A stretch of DNA of 64,000 bases, from contig CAJJBE010000002.1 in NCBI GenBank assembly GCA_905182335.1, positions 535,501-599,500 on the forward strand, read 5' to 3'. Shown piece by piece: positions 9,517 to 17,719 of the stretch. The translations under genes and the position numbers were made by a program. A model generated the notes under the pieces. That model saw only the letters and a program-made list of their open reading frames with translations, did not search any database and had not been told where the DNA came from. The stretch's first letter is position 1; each line of letters starts with the position of its first letter. Source of the stretch: Flavobacteriales bacterium UBA4466 (GTDB lineage: Bacteria; Bacteroidota; Bacteroidia; Flavobacteriales_D; Crocinitomicaceae).

Positions 9517-9529
9517 TCCCAAAGTGGGA
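9517..9529. promoter_or_regulatory. TCCCA-AAG-TGGGA palindrome, second copy
   Basis: TCCCAAAGTGGGA has the same arms and spacer length as 5168-5180. It lies 9 bp after the kinase stop and about 95 bp before the receiver gene, a distance that suits an enhancer-type site for a sigma-54 regulator. No well-matched -24/-12 promoter was found in between (see rejected items). Confidence 0.5.
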
Positions 9530-9622
9530 TTTTTAAGACGAGTCTAGGATATAGTATTACGCGATAATAGGCTTTAGGCAATTTTGGAATGTTCTTTGGC
9601 GCTAAATAAAAAAAAATCTGTT

Positions 9623-10057
9623 ATGAAGGAAAAGATAAAAAAAGTCAGTATTTATATCTTAGACGATGATCGCTATTACGGTTTGTACTTAGCTAAGGCT
9701 TTAAGAAATGAAAAGTATGATATTGAATACTTTCAGCATGAAAAAGAGTGTATTCAAAATCTGGATAGTATTCCTGATATTTTAATACTTGACCATAGAT
9801 TAGAGTATGCAACTGGACTTGAAATCTTGGAGGAGGTTAATAGGAAGTGCAAAGGGAAAACTATGGTAATTTATTTGTCAGCTCAAGAGAATGTTCATGT
9901 TGCAGTCAAGGCAATGAAAGAGGGTGCGATTACTTATGTTGAAAAAAGTAGCTTTTCAGTTGAAGCGATAATCGATACTATTGAACAAATAGCAAGTCTT
10001 ACAAATAATTTTAATAATAATCTTGATATAACAAAGTTTAGAAGCCAGTCACGTTAA
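9623..10057 (+). CDS. Single-domain response regulator receiver
   Basis: A receiver-only protein of 144 residues from the ATG at 9623. The frame extends upstream to a TTG at 9584 but MKEKIKKVSIYILDDD is the usual receiver N-terminus. It has the acidic pair DDD, the phospho-acceptor Asp in ILILDHRL, a conserved S in YLSAQENVHVAVKAM and K in YVEKSS. The receiver resembles the one at 5302 (ISAQEDVQVAV versus LSAQENVHVAV), so the two probably arose by duplication. With no output domain it would act by phosphotransfer or protein binding. Confidence 0.87.
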   Translation: MKEKIKKVSIYILDDDRYYGLYLAKALRNEKYDIEYFQHEKECIQNLDSIPDILILDHRLEYATGLEILEEVNRKCKGKTMVIYLSAQENVHVAVKAMKEGAITYVEKSSFSVEAIIDTIEQIASLTNNFNNNLDITKFRSQSR

Positions 10058-10074
10058 AAAAATAACTTTTATTG

Positions 10075-10096
10075 TTCACTCTAAGAATAGAGTGAA
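10075..10096. terminator. Bidirectional terminator hairpin
   Basis: TTCACTCT / AGAGTGAA (10075-10082 and 10089-10096) form an 8-bp stem with a 6-base loop between two convergent genes ending at 10057 and 10132. A T-rich stretch follows on the plus strand and an A-rich one precedes it, so it could serve both directions. Confidence 0.65.
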
Positions 10097-10131
10097 ATAG
10101 CTATTATTTTAAATAGAGAAGAACGAATTAA

Positions 10132-10497
10132 TTACTCTATGCTTGCTTTTAAATTTAAAATAGCAAAAACAATCAGGAATGCAATGTTTATAAATACAGC
10201 TGGTCCTTCAATAGCACCTATAATTAAGTGGTAACTCATAGCTGTCACCCACATTAATGCACCTATCGCAAATGTTCTTGCAAATTTAGGTAAAGAATCA
10301 CCTTCCAGGTCTACTATTTTCCAAGTCAGAATAGAAAGGAATATATTTATAACCCCCAAGCATTGTCCTGTTGCAAGAAAGCTTGTGTCGACTTCTATAC
10401 TGGCCATTTCAAAATAGATTTTCGTGACAAATAATTGACATAATCCATTAATTAAAAAGATAATAGATTGAATTTTAAATAATGTTTTATTTCCCAT
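10132..10497 (-). CDS. Small four-helix membrane protein, unknown
   Basis: A 121-residue protein with about four hydrophobic helices (near 8-28, 42-62, 72-92 and 98-116) and short charged loops (DLEGDSLPKFAR). No catalytic motif is visible and the family was not recognised. The layout resembles small DUF4345/DoxX-like inner-membrane proteins, but that is only an impression. It is encoded 50 bp downstream of the lipase gene on the same strand. Confidence 0.6.
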   Translation of the reverse strand: MGNKTLFKIQSIIFLINGLCQLFVTKIYFEMASIEVDTSFLATGQCLGVINIFLSILTWKIVDLEGDSLPKFARTFAIGALMWVTAMSYHLIIGAIEGPAVFINIAFLIVFAILNLKASIE

Positions 10498-10546
10498 TAT
10501 TTTTTTTTAATTAGGAAACTAATTTAGGAATTAATGGGAAATTAAA

Positions 10547-11260
10547 CTATTTATTTTTAATTATTAGTGCCTTTTCCAATAATGGCATCCATTTTAGTCT
10601 ATTTCGCCTAAGATAACCCCTGTGTTTAGTAAAGTGAGTTCTTGGAGACAAGCCTCTTAGCCAATACTGATCCTTATAGTATATGTTAATCGCATCTGGA
10701 AATGAAGATTTAATAGAACCTACCTCCCCTGAGTTCAATGATTTTCTATATGAAAACTCGCCAAATATAATTTTTTGAATGAATGTTTTATTACTAATTT
10801 CTGAATTAATGATTCCTGTTTTATTGAAGCCTGCAATGGGAGTAACTTTATCTCCAATGCTAATGATGTTGAAGTGGTTTACTTTATTGTCAAGTAGCTT
10901 TGGCCCTTCAATTATACAGGGCGTGTTAATGGTTATGAAATTAATTTCTGTTGATTTTGTTAATAGCGTTCTGAGTTCATTACTCTTCATTAATGCTATC
11001 GTACCCCCATGGCTATGGCCTATAATATTTAAAGTGTCAGGAATGCATTGAGAAACATCTTTTGATATTAAGTCTAAAAGAATTTCCCCAGCATTTTCTC
11101 GCGCTAGAGTACTGTTCGTTCCGCTCCATTTAACTAGTCTACTCTCACAGCTTTCAATATTGCAGAATAAGGTATTGATTTGTTTAATTAAAATCGGCTC
11201 CCATATGCGATGATCAATATGAGTTCCATGTATAAAATAGGATATTGAATTTTTCTTCAA
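10547..11260 (-). CDS. Alpha/beta-hydrolase, lipase-like
   Basis: A 237-residue protein of the alpha/beta-hydrolase fold. The oxyanion strand is ISYFIHGTHIDHRIW at the N-terminus and the nucleophile elbow is NIIGHSHGGTIAL (Ser 83). A strand around INTPCI and a late His (THFTKHRGY) may complete the triad. It has no signal peptide and is likely cytoplasmic. The substrate is unknown. Confidence 0.75.
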   Translation of the reverse strand: MKKNSISYFIHGTHIDHRIWEPILIKQINTLFCNIESCESRLVKWSGTNSTLARENAGEILLDLISKDVSQCIPDTLNIIGHSHGGTIALMKSNELRTLLTKSTEINFITINTPCIIEGPKLLDNKVNHFNIISIGDKVTPIAGFNKTGIINSEISNKTFIQKIIFGEFSYRKSLNSGEVGSIKSSFPDAINIYYKDQYWLRGLSPRTHFTKHRGYLRRNRLKWMPLLEKALIIKNK

Positions 11261-11415
11261 TTTAGATTTATTAGTGATAATGTTTTGAAGCTAAGAAGTC
11301 GTGTAATTCCAGATAAAGGTCTTTGTCAAGTGGATAGATAATCTAGATGTTATTTCATAGATCTACTGCGCTAATATCCCTTATTTTTTTATTGTGTAGA
11401 CAAATTGAGTAGTTA

Positions 11416-13275
11416 TTACTCAAGTACTACTTTTTTTTCTACTGATCCGTCTGAATATTGATACATCAAGACAGCTCCTTTTTTGAATTCAGCTTCTCTG
11501 CCCAATAAATCTGTTATTCTAAGTAACTGACTATCTTTATGAATTTCATGAATTACAGCACTATTTTCGCACAATTGATCAAAAAACAACCATGCTTCTC
11601 TACTTGCTGAAATGTCCATATTTCCATTGTCGCCCGGCCAATCATGTTCACCACCATTAACGGTATACAACCACACCTCTGTACAAGAGTTATTTAACCC
11701 ATATTTTTCAGAGGTAACTGTACTTCCATCATTTGTGTTTGTATTAGGGAAGTTATCAGTGCTCTGTAGTTGTAATCCAAATAGATTATTGAAGAAAGCC
11801 ATTGTTATCGGTATACTAGGGTAAGCTCCCCACCCGTCATTATTGTTTGGATCACCATTATAATAAGTTACGTCATCATTTGTGCCATGTATCTCTAGTA
11901 TTGACACTTCATTGGTCGGGTTACAATCATCCATAATATCTTGCATAATCATTCCTGAAATAGGAGCTATGGCTCTGAATGTTTCGGAAGCCTGACAAGC
12001 CAACATGTAGCATAAGTCACCACCATTCGACATTCCAGTACAAAACACCTTGTTAGCGTCTAGTGAATATATATTTTGAAAATACGTATTCAAAGTTTGT
12101 AAATAAGCAACATCGTCGACCGTTTGATTATTTTGGAAATCATATCCAACATTAAAAAATGGATTTCCTTCCCCATCTTCTGTTCCTTGAGGATAACATA
12201 CCGCAAAGCCATATTCATCTGCCAATTGGTTAAACTCAGAATAATTCATAATATTTTGAGCCGACCCTCCATATCCATGACACACAAATACTAATGCACA
12301 ATTCTGAGGGGTATTAGCTGGGTGATAATAGATGTATTCTCTCTCTATTCCACCGTCTATAATCGTTCCATATTCTAATGCTTGTACATTTTGTGTTAAG
12401 AAATCGTTTGAAGTGTTGTCGTCAAATCCATTGTCATTCACATTGTCAAGAGTTACATCTAATGAAAATAATCCCGATTGGCTAATAGTCCATGTATTTT
12501 GGTGAGTGAAATTATAAGTATCTAGTGAGGAGATAGAAAGCCCAGAAAAATTTTGGGTGTACGAAATAGCCCCTCCTAAACTCCATGTTAAGTCAAAAGA
12601 AGTAATAATTTCTGCACCAAGATTAGAAATTGTGCCTGTGATCGGAATTGTAATGGGAGCATTTTGATTTGAATTCACAGATAAACTTGTTAGTGCTGCA
12701 TCAATTACTTGGGGCTCGAATATAATTAGATCATCGATAGCCCATCCGAACATCCAGCCATCATCATCATTATAATGAAACCCTAAAAGAATATTTGTAT
12801 TTCCTGCAAGAGAACTTAAATCAACAGACTGCATGTCCCATACTCCATCGTCTGTTCCATTAATTTCTGAAAGAACGGTCCATGTGTTTCCATTATTGAG
12901 GCTATACTCTAAAGTTGCAACCTCTGTATTTCCTTCAAAGTTTCCACCGTCATAGTAATTGGCAAATTGAAGTACTATTGCATTTAAAGATGAGAAATCT
13001 AATGGAGGCGTAATTAAATAATCCATGCTTTTATCACAATCACAGTCGTCATCATTAGTTCCAATGATATTACCATGTGGTGCAATTGTCCACCATTGGC
13101 TCTCAATGTTTTGATTAGTACCTATGTTCCATCCACCATCTGTAGCGTTCGTTGATTGGCTCCATCCAGTTGGAAGCGTTCCGAGTTCGAAATCCTCGGA
13201 TAAAAGGACCGTTTGTCCAAAAATAGATGTCGAGCAAAGTAGAGATATAAAAATTAATATGGTTATATTTTTCAT
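11416..13275 (-). CDS. Secreted PHB-depolymerase-family esterase with T9SS-like tail
   Basis: A 619-residue exported enzyme. A signal peptide (MKNITILIFISLLCSTSIFG) is followed by a jelly-roll or MAM-like domain (about 25-190) and a beta-sandwich spacer (about 195-290). The catalytic domain (about 300-560) belongs to the LpqC/PHB-depolymerase esterase family: CHGYGGSAQN, nucleophile Ser in CTGMSNGGDL (about 416), Asp in EIHGTNDD (about 462) and His in GGEHDWPG (about 545). The tail RITDLLGREAEFKKG...YSDGSVEKKVVLE resembles the end of a T9SS type A sorting domain, although it is short. The natural substrate (polyester, acetylated or feruloylated glycan) cannot be told from sequence. Confidence 0.82.
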   Translation of the reverse strand: MKNITILIFISLLCSTSIFGQTVLLSEDFELGTLPTGWSQSTNATDGGWNIGTNQNIESQWWTIAPHGNIIGTNDDDCDCDKSMDYLITPPLDFSSLNAIVLQFANYYDGGNFEGNTEVATLEYSLNNGNTWTVLSEINGTDDGVWDMQSVDLSSLAGNTNILLGFHYNDDDGWMFGWAIDDLIIFEPQVIDAALTSLSVNSNQNAPITIPITGTISNLGAEIITSFDLTWSLGGAISYTQNFSGLSISSLDTYNFTHQNTWTISQSGLFSLDVTLDNVNDNGFDDNTSNDFLTQNVQALEYGTIIDGGIEREYIYYHPANTPQNCALVFVCHGYGGSAQNIMNYSEFNQLADEYGFAVCYPQGTEDGEGNPFFNVGYDFQNNQTVDDVAYLQTLNTYFQNIYSLDANKVFCTGMSNGGDLCYMLACQASETFRAIAPISGMIMQDIMDDCNPTNEVSILEIHGTNDDVTYYNGDPNNNDGWGAYPSIPITMAFFNNLFGLQLQSTDNFPNTNTNDGSTVTSEKYGLNNSCTEVWLYTVNGGEHDWPGDNGNMDISASREAWLFFDQLCENSAVIHEIHKDSQLLRITDLLGREAEFKKGAVLMYQYSDGSVEKKVVLE

Positions 13276-13388
13276 GTGAAAAGGCTATATATATAGCTAA
13301 AGATAATAATTATCTTATTAAGATAAGTACGCTGATAGATCTAATAATTGGAATTAAATATCTCCCAATTCCATCAGTTTTATCTCTA

Positions 13389-13432
13389 TTTATATACAAA
13401 GGGAACGCGAAAGCGTTCCCTTTGTATATAAA
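13389..13432. terminator. Strong GNRA-capped terminator hairpin
   Basis: Two perfect 20-bp arms (13389-13408 and 13413-13432) enclose a GAAA tetraloop. Both flanks are A/T-rich, so it works on either strand. It lies 139 bp past the stop of the lipoprotein gene at 13571, and the rest of the 295-bp gap from 13276 to 13570 holds no gene. Confidence 0.8.
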
Positions 13433-13570
13433 TTTTACGTTTGACCCAATTTAAATCAACCTAAAACACGTCTCTTTATCATTATTTAAAATTACTTTTT
13501 TGGAATATTGATAAGTGTAAATTTTTTTTGAACAAATAATGAAGTTATCATCTATTCAATACTTAATAGC

Positions 13571-13831
13571 TTAACGACATTTAAGTACTTCAGTCATGTC
13601 TATACCCATACAAGGTTCCCACATTATAGCCCATTTATTACTAAGTGAATCTCTATTTTTCCCTTTGTTTTTTGGGTTATTTGTCGGGTTACTATCATAT
13701 ATTCTTTTGCATTCACAAGCTGTTAATGATGGTTCAGGCTTAGATTTTTTTTCAGCTTCTGATTCAGTAGCTTCACCAGTACATGATACTAGAAGTAAAA
13801 CCAAAGAAAATGGTAGGAATAATTTTTTCAT
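13571..13831 (-). CDS. Small lipoprotein, unknown
   Basis: An 86-residue protein with a type II signal peptide ending in the lipobox LLVSC (Cys 17). The mature part is charged with a C-terminal ACECKRIYDS...CMGIDMTEVLKC region holding several cysteines. No family was recognised. It is next to another small lipoprotein on the same strand and has a good -7 promoter element upstream. Confidence 0.68.
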   Translation of the reverse strand: MKKLFLPFSLVLLLVSCTGEATESEAEKKSKPEPSLTACECKRIYDSNPTNNPKNKGKNRDSLSNKWAIMWEPCMGIDMTEVLKCR

Positions 13832-13851
13832 AATAATAATTTTAGTTTAAT

Positions 13852-13859
13852 CAAATATA
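13852..13859 (-). promoter_or_regulatory. -7 element TATATTTG of the small lipoprotein gene
   Basis: On the minus strand TATATTTG matches the Bacteroidota TAnnTTTG element exactly, 20 bp before the ATG at 13831. No TTG was found at the usual -33 distance. Confidence 0.45.
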
Positions 13860-13932
13860 ATAATGTTTCTAAAAAAAAAATGTAAAACCTGTGATTAATT
13901 CTTTCAGAACTTCAGGGTATAATTTCACTAGA

Positions 13933-14490
13933 TTACTTTTTCCAATCATCAAGGCTAAAAACATATTCTCCGCTCCAGTCTGCAGCCGTTTTAGTAGCCC
14001 ATTCATCACATACTCTATCTCCAAAATCAATTGTTGCTACCCATTCGTTAGTATCAGAATCATAATATTTGATAATGCCCGCAATGATATATTTGCAGTC
14101 ATCAGATTTTACTAGTGGCTCTACAATTACTTTCTTATATTTTGATTTTTTGCCATCGTAATATGATTCATTTTTTTTGAGTTCAAATGACGAAATGCTT
14201 CCATCTTTAGTAAGCTCAGCAAAAGAATTATCTTCACCTTGACCAAAATTAACCTTAGCTGAAACCTCTCCGTTTTGAGTGTATTCTAATTCTCCCGCGG
14301 TGAAATAATCAGCGTTGGATGAATTAGTTAGGGGTTGAGTAATATTCATCGCTCCCCCTGAAGTTTGTAGAGTAATTTGAGCTGCTTCTAAAGAGAGTTC
14401 TCTTGAGAAATCATCAATTCCCTGCTTATCTTTTTTGCATGACACCAATGCAATTGGTATGATTAATAGACTGAAAAGTATCTTTTTCAT
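13933..14490 (-). CDS. Lipoprotein, unknown
   Basis: A 185-residue protein with lipobox IALVSCKKD (Cys 18), so it is membrane anchored. The mature part is beta-rich (TQNGEVSAKVNFGQGEDN, EWVATIDFGDRVCDEWATK) with two later cysteines that could pair. No family was recognised. It is encoded 101 bp before the other lipoprotein, and a hydrophobic-to-charged change right after the Cys is usual for surface or periplasmic lipoproteins. Confidence 0.7.
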   Translation of the reverse strand: MKKILFSLLIIPIALVSCKKDKQGIDDFSRELSLEAAQITLQTSGGAMNITQPLTNSSNADYFTAGELEYTQNGEVSAKVNFGQGEDNSFAELTKDGSISSFELKKNESYYDGKKSKYKKVIVEPLVKSDDCKYIIAGIIKYYDSDTNEWVATIDFGDRVCDEWATKTAADWSGEYVFSLDDWKK

Positions 14491-14624
14491 GTTAAATATT
14501 TAAGTGTTAATATTTTGTTGTTTTAAGTGTAGTCTTGTGACAGTTCAATTAATAGATTTTGTATAAACCTTTTATTTTACAAAAATACAATTAAATATAA
14601 TAATTATTTTTAATGAAGCGCTTA

Positions 14625-14775
14625 GGTTCTGTCGCATTAATTATTTTTCGACCATTTTTGATCAAATTCCTTGAATACTCTATAAGTTAACTCGCATTTG
14701 TTCAAAGGATTATGGTTTTTCGTTTTGCGCTAATTAGTCTTAAAAGTGTGATTTTTCATTTAATTCGACAGAACC
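14625..14775. mobile_element. 151-bp MITE with IS6-type ends, copy A
   Basis: The element begins GGTTCTGTCGCATTAA and ends TTAATTCGACAGAACC, an inverted repeat with one mismatch. It has no gene. The reverse complement of 54497-54647 has exactly the same length and is clearly similar along its whole length. The ends match those of the IS6-family remnant at 53943-54685, so it is a non-autonomous derivative. No 8-bp target duplication is visible (AGCGCTTA versus GAAAGGGT). It cuts off the serine-recombinase remnant that follows. Confidence 0.85.
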
Positions 14776-15347
14776 GAAAGGGTTGTATTATTATAAAAAC
14801 AATAGACCCGGATCTAAGGAAAATAGAAGTGCTAAAAGAATGCATGAAATGTTTCTGCAACTCATCGCTCAATATCAGCTAACTGATAATAAACTAAAGC
14901 CATTAATTAAAGATGTAATGCTTAACACCTTCAAAAAACAACAAAAAGATACTTTGCAAGAAATTGAGGTAAACAAAAAAGCAATTAATGATATAGAGAA
15001 GAAGTTAGCAAGACTTGAATAACGATTCGTTTTTGAAGAGATTAATACTGCCCAATATGAAAAATTTAAGTCCATGCTAACGCAAGAAAAGAATGAAAAA
15101 TTAATGTTTTCTGAAAAAAGTAGGTTTTAATTTATCGAACCTAGAAAAAGCCCTTGATATCGCTCTTAATTGTGCTCCGAAACTATCGTCATTGTGGACA
15201 AATGGAAATTTAAACGAAAAAAGAAAAGTTCAAAAAATGGTGTTCCCAGACGGAATTGAATATGATCACAAAAATGACGAATATCGAACTTTAAGAGTTA
15301 ATTCATTTTTCTCCTACATCCCAGTAGTATCAAAAGAATTACGGCAT
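14776..15347 (+). pseudogene. Serine recombinase C-terminal remnant
   Basis: Translated pieces align with the C-terminal half of the recombinase at 42973-44217: LYYYKNNRPGSKENRSAKRM (zinc-ribbon end), a coiled-coil part, then SSLWTNGNLNEKRKVQKMVF and RVNSFFSYIPVVSKEL. There is an in-frame stop at 15020-15022 and a frameshift near 15110, and the N-terminal two thirds are missing where MITE copy A sits. The open frame runs on through the tRNA-Leu terminator and tRNA, so the original 3' end was set by the attachment site. Confidence 0.82.
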
Positions 15348-15388
15348 AAAAAAACCGGAAAGTTTCGTGTGAAAACGAAAAATTCCGG
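15348..15388 (-). terminator. Intrinsic terminator of tRNA-Leu
   Basis: On the minus strand a stem with 6-bp base CCGGAA/TTCCGG and inner TTTCGT/ACGAAA is followed by seven T (15348-15354). It lies 5 bp past the tRNA 3' end. The serine recombinase remnant abuts its T-tract from the other side. Confidence 0.82.
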
Positions 15389-15393
15389 CTTAG

Positions 15394-15475
15394 TACCTGG
15401 AATGGGAGTCGAACCCACACGTCCTAAGACACACGCCCCTCAAGCGTGCACGTCTACCAATTCCGCCACCCAGGT
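15394..15475 (-). tRNA. tRNA-Leu (anticodon GAG)
   Basis: On the minus strand the sequence starts ACCTGGGTGGCGGAATTGG and ends TCCAGGT plus discriminator A. The anticodon arm CACGC-TTGAGGG-GCGTG gives GAG. The T arm is GTGGG-TTCGACT-CCCAT. A long variable arm marks it as class II. CCA is not encoded. Confidence 0.93.
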
Positions 15476-15485
15476 TTGTATGCTA

Positions 15486-15493
15486 CAAATATA
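15486..15493 (-). promoter_or_regulatory. -7 element TATATTTG of tRNA-Leu
   Basis: TATATTTG on the minus strand, an exact TAnnTTTG match, ends 10 bp before the tRNA 5' end, the right distance for the start of transcription. No TTG was seen at the usual -33 spacing. Confidence 0.6.
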
Positions 15494-15678
15494 ACTCAAT
15501 GTTATCAATATGGACGGTATAGCAAAGAAAAAGAGGGAATCATAATATTCATTTAATTTACGAGTAAGTTTGCACACTTATGTACTTATATTTATTACTG
15601 AATACTATTCTGATTTTACTCCTTTCATGCGTATGTTAATAAGATTTAATGATGACGTATTTCTGAAAATAAGATTGT

Positions 15679-16869
15679 CTAAATAACCACGTTTGTTTCT
15701 TTATCAAACTGCTTATATGAAATGAATACTGCAATCACTGCAATCATCATCATTACAGTAAAACTTAAGCCAAGAAGACTATGGTCAAGTGTTCCTGAAA
15801 TAAGTTCTTTCGTTGCTAAAACAATATTTACAACAGGGATGCATGCTGTTATAACACTTAATTCAATTCCGGGAAAGAAACCAACCATGGCTGGTAAAAT
15901 AATTAGAATATTTAATGGTGTAATGATACTTTGTGCCTCCTTAAAACTTTTCGCGTAAACGGCGATTGGAATCATAATTCCAGCAATAAAAAGAGTGAGA
16001 GGTAATAGTAATAAAAATAGCGTTAATAAGAATTTAAGGCTAAGTATTCCGTGGATCATTGATAATAACTCTTCATTCTCAACTAAGTCTAAGACTTCAA
16101 TTGAAAGGAATAATCCGAGGAGTGCTGCAGATGATGCCACTAATCCAGATAAAACAACCACACCCATTTTACCGAACAATATTTGCCACCTTTCCACTGG
16201 GGTTGTAAGGAGTGTTTCAATTGTACCACGTTCTTTTTCACCAGTAAATAAATCAATGGCTGGATACATACACCCCAAGAACCCAAAAGCAATGAAGATG
16301 TACGGAAGGATTCCTCCAGCTAATTCTCCTATCATTTCTTTTCCGGAGGCAACATTACTATATTCCGTTTTTATAGGCATTAATTCGCTAGCGTCTAATT
16401 TTAAATCTAAATAACGTTCTTGTAAAGCTATTTCTTCTATAGTTTTTAAATAAGCTTTTGCACGGCCTTCCATTCCAACATCAGTAGCGTTGTAAAACAC
16501 TTTCACTTTCGCGGGGCGTTTATTTGAAAGGTATTTGTCGAATTGGGAATCAATATAAACCCCCATTTGAATAGTGTCATTGCGAATATCTTTTTTCAAC
16601 TTAACTGAGTCTGTATATACGAAGAGTCTCTTTTCACCATATATTTCAGGTAAATGGTCAAGGTGATTGATGAGATAATTGTCTTTGTTTCCAATATAAC
16701 CAATTTTAACCTCTTTAGTTTCTGTGTTTTCTAAAAATGAGTCCGAAACAGATAAGAAAACAGACATGATTACAGGAAATACAAGCGTTGGTATAATCAA
16801 CATCATTATTAAAGTTCTTTTATCGCGAAGGGTATCTTTTAATTCTTTCTTGAATATTTTAAAAATCAT
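15679..16869 (-). CDS. ABC-2 type transporter permease (NatB-like)
   Basis: A 396-residue permease. A first helix at about 20-40 (TLIMMLIIPTLVFPVIMSVF) is followed by a periplasmic domain of about 130 residues and then five or six helices (from LAGGILPYIFIAFGFLGCMY on). The cytoplasmic coupling stretch GEKERGTIETLLTTPVERW is the hallmark of the NatB/ABC-2 family. It starts 2 bp after the ATPase gene, and the pair forms an exporter. NatAB exports Na+, but relatives move other substrates. Confidence 0.88.
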   Translation of the reverse strand: MIFKIFKKELKDTLRDKRTLIMMLIIPTLVFPVIMSVFLSVSDSFLENTETKEVKIGYIGNKDNYLINHLDHLPEIYGEKRLFVYTDSVKLKKDIRNDTIQMGVYIDSQFDKYLSNKRPAKVKVFYNATDVGMEGRAKAYLKTIEEIALQERYLDLKLDASELMPIKTEYSNVASGKEMIGELAGGILPYIFIAFGFLGCMYPAIDLFTGEKERGTIETLLTTPVERWQILFGKMGVVVLSGLVASSAALLGLFLSIEVLDLVENEELLSMIHGILSLKFLLTLFLLLLPLTLFIAGIMIPIAVYAKSFKEAQSIITPLNILIILPAMVGFFPGIELSVITACIPVVNIVLATKELISGTLDHSLLGLSFTVMMMIAVIAVFISYKQFDKETNVVI

Positions 16870-16871
16870 GT

Positions 16872-17642
16872 TTATTGGTTTTTTGTAGCGTTAACAAATC
16901 GAATAAACTCAGCAGTTAGGTTTTCTGCTTGCATTTGATTTTTGAAATCATCCATTGTTCCTTCAAATAATAATTTACCCTTATGTATAATCGCCATATC
17001 GTCGCAAAGTAAATCTACCTCACTCATAATATGACTTGAGAAAAGAACCGTTTTTCCTTGTTCTTTACAACCTCTAATTAGTTTAATTATGTTTTCAGCA
17101 GTAATTACATCTAATCCACTTGTTGGTTCATCGAAGACAACAACTTCAGGATCGTGTATCATTGTTCTACAAATCGAAACTTTTTGCTTCATTCCTGTAG
17201 ATAGTTTACCTATACGTTTCCCTTGAAAGTCGTGCATATCTAATAAGGTATATAGATGTTCTTTTCGCTCTTCAAATTTATCGTTAGAAACCCCGTGTAA
17301 ATCTGCAAAATACTTAATGATTTCGTTTGGTGTAAGACGTGCATATAGACCTGTTGAACCTGTTAAGAAACCAATTTTTTTCCGAGCTTCCTTTGGATTT
17401 TTAATAGCATCAATTCCTGCAATTTTTATACTACCAGAAGTAGGTTTGAAAATCGTAGAAATCATTCGAAGCGTAGTTGTTTTGCCAGCTCCATTTGGCC
17501 CTAACAATGAAAATACGCGACCAGGCTTACATTTAAAACTGACATCATCCACTGCAGTAGCAATTGAGTCTTTTGTATTCAGTTCTTTTCTCTGTTGGCT
17601 AGAAAGGGCAAACTCTTTCCTTAAATCTGAGATTTCTATCAT
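16872..17642 (-). CDS. ABC transporter ATP-binding protein (NatA-like)
   Basis: A 256-residue ATPase with Walker A LLGPNGAGKTTT (about 48-59), signature KLSTGMKQKVSI, Walker B VVVFDEPTSGLD and the switch His in FSSHIMSEVD. Length and the MIEISDLRKEF start fit the NatA group of ABC-2 exporters. It is encoded directly before its permease. Confidence 0.92.
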   Translation of the reverse strand: MIEISDLRKEFALSSQQRKELNTKDSIATAVDDVSFKCKPGRVFSLLGPNGAGKTTTLRMISTIFKPTSGSIKIAGIDAIKNPKEARKKIGFLTGSTGLYARLTPNEIIKYFADLHGVSNDKFEERKEHLYTLLDMHDFQGKRIGKLSTGMKQKVSICRTMIHDPEVVVFDEPTSGLDVITAENIIKLIRGCKEQGKTVLFSSHIMSEVDLLCDDMAIIHKGKLLFEGTMDDFKNQMQAENLTAEFIRFVNATKNQ

Positions 17643-17719
17643 CTATTTTTTTGAATCTAATTTAAGTATTGAAATTGATTACATGGTATGTAAGGAATAA
17701 CAATATGGACAGGATGAAT

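Noticed and set aside
9584-9622. TTG start and sigma-54 promoter before the lone receiver
   Set aside because: The frame opens at a TTG but the receiver fold starts at the ATG at 9623. The promoter-like GG...GGC at 9586-9600 has the wrong spacing or lacks the -12 GC.
13389-13432. Possible attC or recombination site
   Set aside because: Perfect arms with a GAAA loop and A/T flanks fit a bidirectional terminator; no core sites are present.
15192-15494. 100-residue plus-strand frame as a separate gene
   Set aside because: It is the recombinase remnant read on through the tRNA-Leu gene.
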